A stretch of DNA of 24,960 nucleotides from Neocallimastix lanati (nom. inval.) (Eukaryota; Neocallimastigomycota; Neocallimastigomycetes; Neocallimastigales; Neocallimastigaceae). Within the stretch, counting starts at the first letter, position 1. The number at the start of each line of letters is the position of its first letter. Of the stretch, positions 7,950 to 17,148 are shown in pieces. The stretch covers positions 1 through 24,960 of the forward strand of contig JACVTC010000473.1 of the NCBI GenBank assembly GCA_016946835.1, given 5' to 3'. Both the position numbers and the translations under genes were made by a program. The notes below the pieces were generated by a model. It was not told where the DNA came from. It saw only the letters and a program-made list of their open reading frames with translations, and ran no database searches.

Positions 7950-8440
7950 TGATATTATTATTTTATATTTTTATTCCCCACAAATAAAATCAAATCTTAA
8001 TTGATTAATAATAAATATTAAATATATTATAGTTTTTAAATTTATTTTATATAAAATATAAGAATATTATATTAACATTCTTGATTAAAATAACTTTATT
8101 TTTCTGTAAAATCTTTTTAAATTTTGTTTGTTACTTTTCGTATATATTAAATAATTTAGTTTTAGTATATGAAAAATAATATAAAATTATGTAAACAAAA
8201 TTTATTAAAATAAAAATACTTATGAATTAGTTAATTTAAATTAATATAAAATTTTAATTAATTAGTAATAGTAAATATTTTTTTTTTTAAATATGATAAT
8301 AAAATGTAGAAAGGCTTTACATATTTATTTTTTTTCAAAAAGTATAAATAAGTGAAGTTTTTCAATAATTAAAATGTAGACAGAAAAATATTGAAAATAA
8401 ATAATTAAATAAAAATTCTAATAAAACCCGAACCATAACA
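7950..8440 (+). repeat. Solo LTR (plus sense), near-identical inverted partner of 7310-7792
   Basis: 491 bp from TGATATTA to CCATAACA. A TATA-like GTATAAATA is at 8342-8350 with AGGCTTTAC at 8312-8320. Unlike the other two LTRs, it is not followed by a primer-binding site, so it looks like a solo LTR or rearranged end. Flanking 5-mers (GATAT left, CTCTA right) do not match, so no target-site duplication is visible. Confidence 0.75.
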
Positions 8441-8711
8441 CTCTATAATACAGAATGAACAAATAATACTAATTGTGCTAGAATAATATAAATTATTCTA
8501 ACCTTATAGATTATTCTATTCTATATAATTGGAACTTTCCAATATTCTTCAAATATTACTAAATAGAAATCTTAAGTTAATAAATCACTAATTAACTTAT
8601 AATTCCTTTTTGAATTATCGATCCGATTCCATTATAATGTATTAAAAATCTTTAGCCAAGAATATTGTCCTTGCCCACTTAATATATTAATATTATATTT
8701 CTTTTGTATTA
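8441..8711. other. AT-rich spacer with a small palindrome
   Basis: Lies between the solo LTR and the element 2 LTR. It contains a perfect 9-bp-arm palindrome TAGAATAAT/ATTATTCTA near 8479-8500. No gene recognised. Confidence 0.5.
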
Positions 8712-9232
8712 TGTTATATTGAAAATAATCAAATCTATTTAATTAGTTATTAAAATTTTCGTTATCAATTTAAATTTATTTTTAATTACTAAATTTAACT
8801 AAACCACAATAAAATATTCAGTATAATCTCTTTATTTTTATTTTATATATATTAGTATTAAACTATTATTAAATAATTAATAATTCAATAATATATAACT
8901 ACTATTTATAACAATAATATTATTAACTAAAATAATAATTCAATTTCAATTTAAATGTTTTATTTATAAAAATAATTAGTAATTAGTTTATTAAAAAAAT
9001 AGTTAGGCTTTACAAATTTTAATTTGATAAAAAAATATAAATACATGTAATTTTAGTGAAATAAAATATAATTAATAACTTTCTTTTTATTAAATAAATA
9101 ATTATATTATTATTTTTCTTTTATAAATTTAAATAAATAAATATTGATTTTAAAACAAATTATTTTTTTTATTGTAATTTTATTATTTGTGTTAATTATT
9201 ATTATATTCCTAAAATTATATGAACCATACCA
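8712..9232 (+). repeat. 5' LTR of element 2
   Basis: About 521 bp, TGTTATATTG...CCATACCA. It is alignable to the 7310-7792 LTR but clearly diverged. The shared landmarks are AGGCTTTAC (9005-9013), a TATA-like TATAAATA (9036-9043) and the GAACCATA-type end just before the primer site. The start is set from weak homology and the TG dinucleotide, so it is less sure than the end. Confidence 0.65.
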
Positions 9233-9240
9233 TGAAAAAT

Positions 9241-9258
9241 TGGTGGAGATATCGGGGA
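9241..9258 (+). other. Primer-binding site of element 2
   Basis: TGGTGGAGATATCGGGGA, 8 nt after the LTR end and identical to the site of element 1. Confidence 0.75.
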
Positions 9259-9405
9259 ATATAATAATAAATTAATACATTGGGGATAAAATTATAATAT
9301 TAATAAAACAAATATTTTTTTAAAAAAAGAAAACAATTTTTATATTTTTAACTAATTATTATTAATTGTTAAAAATATTAATTAATATTAAATTAAACTA
9401 ATATT

Positions 9406-9569
9406 CGTGCATAGATTTCCGGGTTAAGTTTATCCTACATAGTAATTGGGCTAGTAGGCTCTGGACTGCTATTTTTTATATTGAAAATAGTAACCGTGGC
9501 ACACGCGTGGCATGACACCTTTCAAGAGGTAAGCTGCACGTCAGACAGTGTGTACTATCAGATTGCACG
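9406..9569 (+). ncRNA. Structured leader module, element 2 copy
   Basis: Counterpart of 7067-7227 with long identical stretches such as TACATAGTAATTGGGCTAG and GCTGCACGTCAGACAG. The outer stem is CGTGCA (9406-9411) with TGCACG (9564-9569). Hairpin CTATTTT/AAAATAG replaces CTGTATT/AATACAG, and ACC/GGT replaces GCC/GGC. These paired changes keep complementarity. It sits 150 nt upstream of gag. Confidence 0.7.
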
Positions 9570-9727
9570 ATTATTATAATTTAATAAGTGATTAATAATA
9601 ATAAATAATTAATAATTTTATTAGTTAAAAGATTTATTTTTTTTTAATTTTTTTTTATTTTTACTTTTTTATAACAATTTATACATTACGAGGTTTAGCA
9701 TTCTATAGATACAATAAATTTTATTTT

Positions 9728-10645
9728 ATGAGAACATCCAGTACTTCCAGTACTCCAACAGAGAGTACTCCAGAAAGTAAGCTTAGCTTCAGAGAATTAA
9801 AGAAAGAATTAAAAGATTTTGAAAAGCTTACTAAACAAAACCTTGACATCAACTCCTGGGCAAATGAGTTAAAGGCATGGATAAAATACCAACATATCAA
9901 GGATCCTGAAACTATTTTTACTGCTTGTATATTAACGGCTTCTGGAGAACCAAGAGAAATTATCCAAGAACTAGAAGATGGAAATGACCTTACTGAAGAT
10001 GAAGATTCTGATTTCGATAGCGATAGTGAAGGAGAAGATGATGAAGAAAGTGAATCTACTACCACCTACCCAAGCCTTGATGAAATCATAAATCATCTGA
10101 AGACTTTCTATGGACTTAAAGAAGATCAAACCAACTTGTTACGAGAATTGCGTTCCATGAAAATAAAGAAGAACGAGAAAGTTAAAGATTTTAATGTCCG
10201 TTATAGATCTTTGTACCATAAATTGGATAAAAAGAGAAGAAGAAAAATTAGTGTTTTAGATTATGCAGATTCCTTAACCAATAATCCTGACGCATGGAGA
10301 AAGGTTATGCTTAAAGACAATATTTCTATTACTAAAGCATTCGCTATAGCTGAAAAAGTTGATCGTTTATCTATTAAAAATAGTACTGAATATTATGATA
10401 AGACTCGTTACAATCTCCTTAACTCTAAAAGTAATTTTAATAAGAACATTTCAAATGATTTTAACAAACCAAAAACCCACAAAAATGTATCTATAGAAAA
10501 TCTCACTAACAAGATGAAAGAAATGAAAATTAGTACTTGCTGGTTTTGTAGCAATGAAGGACATACCAAACGAAACTGTCCTAAATTAAATTCTATATTG
10601 GAAAATAACCGCAAGAAGTTTTATGAAAATTATTTAAACCACTAA
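9728..10645 (+). CDS. gag: Gag of element 2
   Basis: 305 residues, starting MRTSSTSS with a Ser/Thr-rich leader absent from element 1. Homology begins at LSFRELKKELKDFEKL and continues through NLDINSWANELKAWI, FTACILTASGEPREII, FYGLKEDQTNLLRELRSM and KISVLDYADSL to AIAEKVDRL. It has an acidic Asp/Glu/Ser tract at about 80-112 and a CCHC zinc knuckle CWFCSNEGHTKRNC at about 271-284. It should form the particle and bind RNA. It ends YLNH on the same T TTA AAC heptamer as element 1. The frame is intact although the downstream pol is truncated, so the protein could still be made. Confidence 0.92.
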   Translation: MRTSSTSSTPTESTPESKLSFRELKKELKDFEKLTKQNLDINSWANELKAWIKYQHIKDPETIFTACILTASGEPREIIQELEDGNDLTEDEDSDFDSDSEGEDDEESESTTTYPSLDEIINHLKTFYGLKEDQTNLLRELRSMKIKKNEKVKDFNVRYRSLYHKLDKKRRRKISVLDYADSLTNNPDAWRKVMLKDNISITKAFAIAEKVDRLSIKNSTEYYDKTRYNLLNSKSNFNKNISNDFNKPKTHKNVSIENLTNKMKEMKISTCWFCSNEGHTKRNCPKLNSILENNRKKFYENYLNH

Positions 10646-10685
10646 AAGGGAGTAGAAGCACTCCCATCGTCAAAAAAATTGCTTC
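10633..10685 (+). promoter_or_regulatory. -1 ribosomal frameshift cassette of element 2
   Basis: T TTA AAC (10633-10639) is followed by the 8-nt spacer CACTAAAA. Stem 1 is GGGAG (10648-10652)/CTCCC (10661-10665) with the 8-nt loop TAGAAGCA. Loop GAAGC pairs with GCTTC (10681-10685) across a 15-nt A-rich linker. All lengths match element 1, although loop and linker sequences differ. The -1 frame is open to 11247. Confidence 0.88.
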
Positions 10686-11247
10686 AGTCTGCCATCGTCC
10701 CAAAACAGTTGACTTAAAAGAAGATGATGATTATGAAGAAATTGCTGATTTCCAAGAAGGTACTACTACGGATTATTACGAAGATTTTGATGATGAGTCG
10801 GATGGTTCCAAAGAATTGGATTACTTAGTAAACGTTATAAAGAGAAAGGCAAATCCTAAAGATGAAGAGACTAGTGACCAAAGAGGAAAGAGGGTTCACC
10901 GTAGTCTAAGAGATGATCCTAAGCCAATAGTTACTCCAGGTTTACGAAAACAACAAAAAGAAAATCAATTAAGGGGAACATCGCGACCAGTCAAAAAGCC
11001 AACAACTCAATTACATCCTTCGATTATGGCTCAACCCAGAATAGAGAAAGAAAAGAGGATTGAGAAAGAGCTAAGAGATAAGGAAAGAGCTAGTACTAGT
11101 ACTTCTGTGGAAAATAATAAAAATAGTATTGTTAATATTATTAATGAAGAAACTTCTCAGGAAGGAAATAATTCTAAACAAACTTTAAATAAATTAATTC
11201 AAGAAAAATCATCAGAAAAGTCAACTTATAATTATAACTTTATTTAA
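10639..11247 (+). pseudogene. pol: Truncated pol of element 2 (N-terminal part only)
   Basis: The -1 frame continues from the slippery site for about 200 codons. It carries an acidic stretch (EDDDYEEIADFQEG), then basic IKRKANPKDEETSDQRGKR, SLRDDPKPIVTPGLRKQQ and LHPSIMAQPRI, each aligning with the N-terminal region of element 1 Pol. It stops within AT-rich DNA before any protease motif, so no enzyme can be produced. Either a deletion or an insertion by the AT-rich downstream sequence could explain the break; the rest of pol is not in the window. Confidence 0.85.
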
Positions 11248-11598
11248 TTATATAATATTTATTCATTTAAATATTATTAATAATTTATTAAACTCAATAT
11301 TAAATAATCATTAATTTAATACAACAAATTTAATTAATTAATTATTATTTATACATTTATAAATAATTATAGTTTATTTAATTATACATTTAATTATTAA
11401 ATTTATTAGTCTTAATTTATTTATTTAATTAAATTGTAAACAAATATATTATGTATTCTAATATGTACTTAATAATGTATTCTGTATTTTGTTTATTAAT
11501 ATCATTATTATGTTATTTTCCTTATTTGTAAATTTATGATTTTATGGTCGAAATATCTTTTATTATTTTATTCTTTTATTTTCGATCAATTAAATTAG
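11248..11598. other. AT-rich segment after truncated pol, nothing recognised
   Basis: A/T-dominated, with no coding frame or structured patch seen. Confidence 0.5.
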
Positions 11599-11835
11599 AT
11601 TAGCTAATCGGTCAATTAGGGTTTTCCCAATCACCTTTTAAAAGTAATTGGTTTTACCTAATTGATACGATGATCGATATGGATAGAATATCGATCAAAA
11701 ATCTTATCTAGGTTTTTCTCTCTAATCTTTTCCTAGATAAGAGATTTGTTAAGATTAGAAAACATTTTTTAATTTAACCTTATTTTTCAAAAAAGTATAA
11801 ATAAGGCTCTTGAATTCTCTTTGAGAAATCAAGAG
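11599..11835 (+). promoter_or_regulatory. Palindrome-dense TATA-containing region, possible LTR U3/R or promoter
   Basis: Consecutive inverted repeats: ATTAGCTAAT (11599-11608); TCAATTAGG/CCTAATTGA (11612-11665) enclosing CCAAT/ATTGG; GATCGATAT/ATATCGATC (11672-11696); CTTATCTAGG/CCTAGATAAG (11703-11741); and CTCTTGAATTCTC/GAGAAATCAAGAG (11807-11835, one mismatch). A TATA-like GTATAAATA at 11795-11803 sits in a TTTTTCAAAAA context shared with the LTR at 7950-8440. No open reading frame follows closely, so the controlled unit is unknown. Confidence 0.45.
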
Positions 11836-12138
11836 TTATTATTATAACAATTATAATATAGTAATAACATTAATAAATTTTTTATATTTCTATTTTAATA
11901 AAGTAAGTTTTAATAAAAAACAAATTTAAAAAAAAAAAAAAAATAAAATAATCTTTTCTCTTTGACAATTTTGTGTTATTAGTTTATTATAATTAGTTAT
12001 AATAAACTCTCTCTTATAGAAGATAAGTATATTTATCTTTTTTTTGTTTTCTCAATTTAATAATAATTATTATTTAGTTATTATTAAGTTGTAGTTAATA
12101 ATTTAATTCTAATTAATTTTATAATTAAATTATTACAC
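11836..12138. other. AT-rich segment, nothing recognised
   Basis: Contains an A17 tract near 11929-11944 and TTATTATAA-type small inverted repeats. No gene seen. Confidence 0.5.
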
Positions 12139-13012
12139 AAAAAATGATTTATACCTAATATTCTTAATCTACAAAAATTAAATTTTGCAGAAGTGAATAA
12201 AAGGATAAATACTGAATAAAAATTGATTTAAGGAATTTAAAAAAAATAAATATGTTTTATTATTAAACACAAAAATGTTTTATTAAAAAAAAAATTTATT
12301 TTTATTTTAATATTAATCTTTATTTATTTAATAATTAATTTTGTTTAAATTAATAAAATAATTGTTAAAACTAATAAAATAATAAAATGAAATATTTATT
12401 ATTTATACTAATATATTTTAAATTTTAATAATAAAATTGATTATTAATAACTAATAAAATATTTATAATAATTTATTAACTAATTAATAATAAAGAATAA
12501 TTTATAAGAAATATTTACATGTTTTTATATTTTTCTTTGATTTTAAACTATTTACATTAAAAATAATAAAATTAATAAAAGAGAAATAAAGAATAATTTA
12601 TTATTAAATTAAACAATATTTACAATTAAAATGTTAATAAAGATGAGTTTTAAAATGTTATTTTAATTACAATTTGTTTATAAAAGTTGAGTGATAAAAT
12701 AAATAAAATAATCATTATTATAAAAGTAACTTAAAAAATTATTTAACTATTTAATTTTAATTTTGCGTTGTTTATAAGTTTGTTTATTTGTTGTTTATAA
12801 TTTATTAAATATGTTTATTATTTTGTTTATTTGTTGTTTTAGAAAAATATTATTTATTAATTTATTTTAGTTTTTAATTAAAATTATTAATGATTAATTA
12901 ATTTATTATTATTTTATTTTAATTATCTTTATTTAATTAATTTTTCTTAAATATGGATTTAATTTTTTTTAGAATGGATAAATTTTTGGGTTAAGCTAGA
13001 AAACTTTAACAA
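12139..13012. repeat. Tandem ~0.9 kb repeat, copy 1
   Basis: Begins at AAAAATGATTTATACC and ends at CTAGAAAACTTTAACA. It matches copy 2 over its full length with few differences, including GATTTAAGG versus GATTTAATG. Non-coding and AT-rich; it contains one unit of the ~60-bp sub-repeat that is triplicated in copy 2. The next ~50 bp (13013-13061) recur at 14797-14850. Confidence 0.85.
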
Positions 13013-13061
13013 GAATTTGTTTTTTATTATTTATTTTAATTTAATAATTTTGTTATTTATC

Positions 13062-14056
13062 AAAAATGATTTATACCTAATATTCTTAATCTACAAAAAT
13101 TAAATTTTGCAGAAGTGAATAAAAGGATAAATACTGAATAAAAATTGATTTAATGAATTTAAAAAAAATAAATATGTTTTATTATTAAACACAAAAATGT
13201 TTTATTAAAAAAATTTATTTTTATTTTAATATTAATCTTTATTTATTTAATAATTAATTTTGTTTAAATTAATAAAATAATTGTTAAAACTAATAAAATA
13301 ATAAAATGAAATATTTATTATTTAAACTAATTTATTTTAAATTTTAATAATAAAATTGATTATTAATAACTAATAAAATATTTATAATAATTTATTAACT
13401 AATTAATAATCATAAAAAATTGATTATTAAAAACTAATAAAATATCTATAATAATTTATTAAATAATTAATAATCATACTTTTTGATTATTAAAACTAAT
13501 AAAATATTTATAATAATTTATTAACTAATTAATAATAAAGAATAATTTATAAGAAATATTTACATGTTTTTATATTTTTCTTTGATTTTAAACTATTTAC
13601 ATTAAAAATAATAAAATTAATAAAAGAGAAATAAAGAATAATTTATTATTAAATTAAACAATATTTACAATTAAAATGTTAATAAAGATAAGTTTTAAAA
13701 TGTTATTTTAATTACAATTTGTTTATAAAAGTTGAGTGATAAAATAAATAAAATAATCATTATTATAAAAGTAACTTAAAAAATTATTTAACTATTTAAT
13801 TTTAATTTTGCGATGTTTATAAGTTTGTTTATTTGTTATTTATAATTTATTAAATTTGTTTATTATTTTGTTTATTTGGAGTCTTAGAAAAATATTATTT
13901 ATTAATTTATTTTAGTTTTTAATTAAAATTATTAATGATTAATTAAATTATTATTATTTTATTTTAATTATTTTTATTTAATTAATTTTTCTTAAATATG
14001 GATTTAATTTTTTTTAGAATGGATTAATTTTTGGGTTAAGCTAGAAAACTTTAACA
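13062..14056. repeat. Tandem ~0.9 kb repeat, copy 2
   Basis: Same sequence as copy 1 with an internal expansion of about 120 bp. Its ~50-bp tail is displaced to 14797-14850 by the insertion 14057-14796. The repeat is directly arranged, non-coding and of unknown type. Confidence 0.85.
13358..13540. repeat. Three-unit ~60-bp minisatellite inside copy 2
   Basis: Units share TTGATTATTAA, CTAATAAAATAT, TAATAATTTATTAA and AATTAATAAT blocks. Copy 1 has a single unit near 12436-12495, so the expansion arose after the duplication. Confidence 0.7.
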
Positions 14057-14796
14057 TGAATGTTAAAATTAAGATATAAAATAGTTTTATGATTAATAAC
14101 GTTACTAGGTTAATATGTTGAATTATATATTAATAATCCAACAATAATTAATTAATAATAATATAAAAATAATATAAGATAAATAGTTAAGTTATTTAAA
14201 CACTTAATATCTAAGAATATTTTAAATAATAATTTCTTTGAAGGATTTATGAAAATATTTATTTATTGAATTATTAGTATATAATTATTGTAAGTACAAT
14301 AACCTTACAAAGAACATAAAAGATAGATTTTTACATCTTTCTTTTATACTTTGTAAGTTACATAATAATAATATTTAATTATAAGATATTAATAATATAG
14401 TAATATGAATATTAATAAAATATTAAGATAATAACAATATCGATATGTTTAAAATATTTAATATAACTAAATAAATTTAATTTATAATTATATAATTAAT
14501 TTGAATAATTAAAAATAGTAGTTAATATATATGATGTAAACATATATATAAACATAATATAAATAAATACATGTGACGTCATATGTAGATAATTGAAATT
14601 ATTAATATAAATCTTATTTACTAATATTCTCAGAATTATTAGGCCTAAGATAATTCCTTAAATATTAAATAAGAATTTATATTAATTATTAATTATTTAA
14701 ATATATATATTATTTATAATTAAATAAATAATATTTGTTAACTATTGAAATGTAAATAACTGAAATTGAGATTTCAATTCAGTTATAATTTCAACA
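14057..14796. mobile_element. Foldback insertion, MITE-like, inside repeat copy 2
   Basis: Copy 1 is uninterrupted at this point (TTTAACAAGAATTTG), whereas copy 2 has ~735 bp between AACATGAAT and AACAATGAAT, suggesting an ATGAAT-type target duplication. The ends GTTAAAATTA and (inverted) GTTGAAATTA resemble each other. Inside are an imperfect hairpin at 14304-14357 (arms ~21-23 nt), an exactly centred palindrome 14604-14683 around AGGCCT, and a TGACGTCA at 14574-14581. No protein is encoded, as expected for a non-autonomous element. Confidence 0.55.
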
Positions 14797-14851
14797 ATGA
14801 ATTTGTTTTTTATTATTTATTTTAATTTAATAATTTTGTTATTTATCAAAA

Positions 14852-15619
14852 TGATACGATATATTTTAAATATTCGTATTTACAATAGTTTTGGGCGCTA
14901 CACTGGGGAATTGTATTAAATTATATATTCTAATAATAATATTAATTATTTTATTTAATTATTTAAAATTTTTATTTTAGGATATTTGTTTTGTAATATT
15001 TTATTTTTATTTTATTTTATTTTTATTTTATTTTATTTTATTTTATTTTATTTTTATTTTTATCATATTAATTAACTATTAATAATTATAATTTAATTAT
15101 AATATTCTACAATTAATTACTTAAACAACTAATTTTATTAAAACTAATAACTAAACTACTATCTTAACTAATTAAAACATTTTTCTTATATTAAATCAAC
15201 TATTACTAATTAACATATATCAATAATTTATTAACATTAAATCAACTATTACTAATTAACATATATCAATAATTTATTAACATTAAATCAACTATTACTA
15301 ATTAACATATATCAATAATTTATAACAAGTTTTTTTTTTTTTTTTTTTTTAATAATATTTTTATATATTTTTTTTTATAATTATTATCTCTATATTAAAT
15401 CATAATTATTATATTTTATATAAACATTAATATAAAAGTTTATATTATAATAATTAAATTTTATACTATAATAATATTATTTTATATGATTTATAATTAA
15501 TATAATTCATCATTTTTATATAATTAATTTTATAATAATATATATTTTACAAACTTTATAATTAATATAATTTAATAATAATTTTAAAGTATCATTATTT
15601 TTCTTTTCATCTTGTATCA
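14852..15619 (-). repeat. 3' LTR of element 3
   Basis: 768 bp bounded by the inverted hexamers TGATAC and GTATCA. It contains TTGGGCGCTACACTGGGG near the left end, a TTTTA pentamer microsatellite (about 14998-15062), three ~45-bp minisatellite units (about 15194-15322) and a T21 tract. The left boundary is confirmed by the second copy; the right boundary is inferred from the TGATAC/GTATCA termini. Confidence 0.8.
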
Positions 15620-15754
15620 GAACGCCCACGCTTTAGATCAGACTTCGTCCCTTGAAGTCTAAAGAATATTTGTATGAAATAATAAATTTTAAAATTTATA
15701 AGGCATTATTTTTTTTTTTTTTTTTTTTTTGTAATATAATTATATGATTATTAT

Positions 15755-15814
<60 letters not shown>

Positions 15815-15858
15815 GTTGTGATTTATTTTAAACTATTATTATTTTTTAAATATTAATA
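15620..15858 (-). other. 3' untranslated region of element 3 with GC-richer hairpin and T tracts
   Basis: Next to the LTR is a G-rich minus-strand stretch (GCGTGGGCG, 15622-15632), a possible atypical polypurine primer. GACTTC (15641-15646) pairs with GAAGTC (15654-15659), extended by CTTTA/TAAAG with a bulge. Plus-strand T tracts of ~22 and ~42 nt follow at 15709-15730 and 15771-15812; these are A tracts in the element RNA. Confidence 0.5.
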
Positions 15859-17062
15859 TTAATCAGTGATTTCTACAAAACTACTTATATAAGGAATAAC
15901 ATTTTTAAGATGTATATTTCTTTCGGCAACTTCATTAGTAATTGGATCACAAACTGTAACAGTATTAAATTGTTGCTTAACTATTTTTAATGGTCCAATA
16001 AAATAAGGGTCCAATTTTCTTCTATTAAAATTCCTGATTAATACTAAATCTCCAGGTTTAAATTCACTTCTTAATCTTTTAATTTGTTTTCTTCTATCTT
16101 TCCATAGTTCATTAGCAGTTTCTATATTCTGAATAGCTTCATTAATCCATTTATTATGTGTAATAAATTTTCTTAAATAATATTCTTCCTCAGTTTCATC
16201 TTCATGTTTTTGATCAACATTAATTGTAAGTTCGAAAGGTTGCAAATCCCTTCTACCATAAAGTAATTCAAAACTGCTATATTTTGTTACTTCATTCTTC
16301 GCTGTTCTAAGCGCCCATAAAGCACTAGGTAGAATATCATCCCAATCTTTATTATTTTTTCCTAAAAGCCGCAAATATTTTCCAATTTCTCTATTTCTAT
16401 TCTCAACTTCTCCATTAGAAGGTGGATGATACGTAGCCACATTATGTACATATACATCATGCAAATCGAGAAAAGCTTTAGTTTTATCTGAAATAAGTTG
16501 TGGGCCATTATCTGTAATTAATAACTCTGGTATTCCATGCCTCGAAAACACATTAATTAAAAATCTTATTACATCTTCAGATTCTGTTTTTTCTAATGGT
16601 TCAGCTTCCACCCATTTGGTAAGGTAGTCAACTAATACTATGATATATCTATTTCCTCTAGCAGTTGTATATAATGGACCAACTAAATCTAAACCAACTC
16701 TTGTGAAAGGCAATCCTGGTGGTGTTGGAATATCTTCAGGGTATTTATTTTGAGGCTGTGGCTTATACATTTGACATTTCTTACAACATTTTATAAATAT
16801 TTTTATATCTTTATTCATTCCTTTCCAAAAGTAATCTCTTTTTAATCTATGATAGGTTTTATAACAACCTTCATGTCCTACGTTATGTGCTAAATTAATT
16901 AATTTCCATTTTTCTTTTTCATCAAAAATTACTCTTCTTAAATTATTATTTTGTTTATAATAAATAATCCCATCTATTTCTACAAATTTTTGTTTTATAT
17001 AATTATCAATAAAATCATTTAAAAATTTTTCATCATTATTATTATTTTCATTATTATTTATT

Positions 17063-17148
<86 letters not shown>

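Larger units (their letters stand above)
8712..11247 (+). mobile_element. Ty3/gypsy element 2, truncated copy
   Basis: Plus-sense LTR, primer-binding site, structured module, intact gag, frameshift cassette and the start of pol, in the same order as element 1. Homology to element 1 Pol stops soon after the LNKLI segment. The frame then runs into AT-rich DNA and a stop, and no protease, RT or integrase follows. It is therefore a 5' fragment, cut by deletion or by a later insertion near 11235. Confidence 0.85.
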
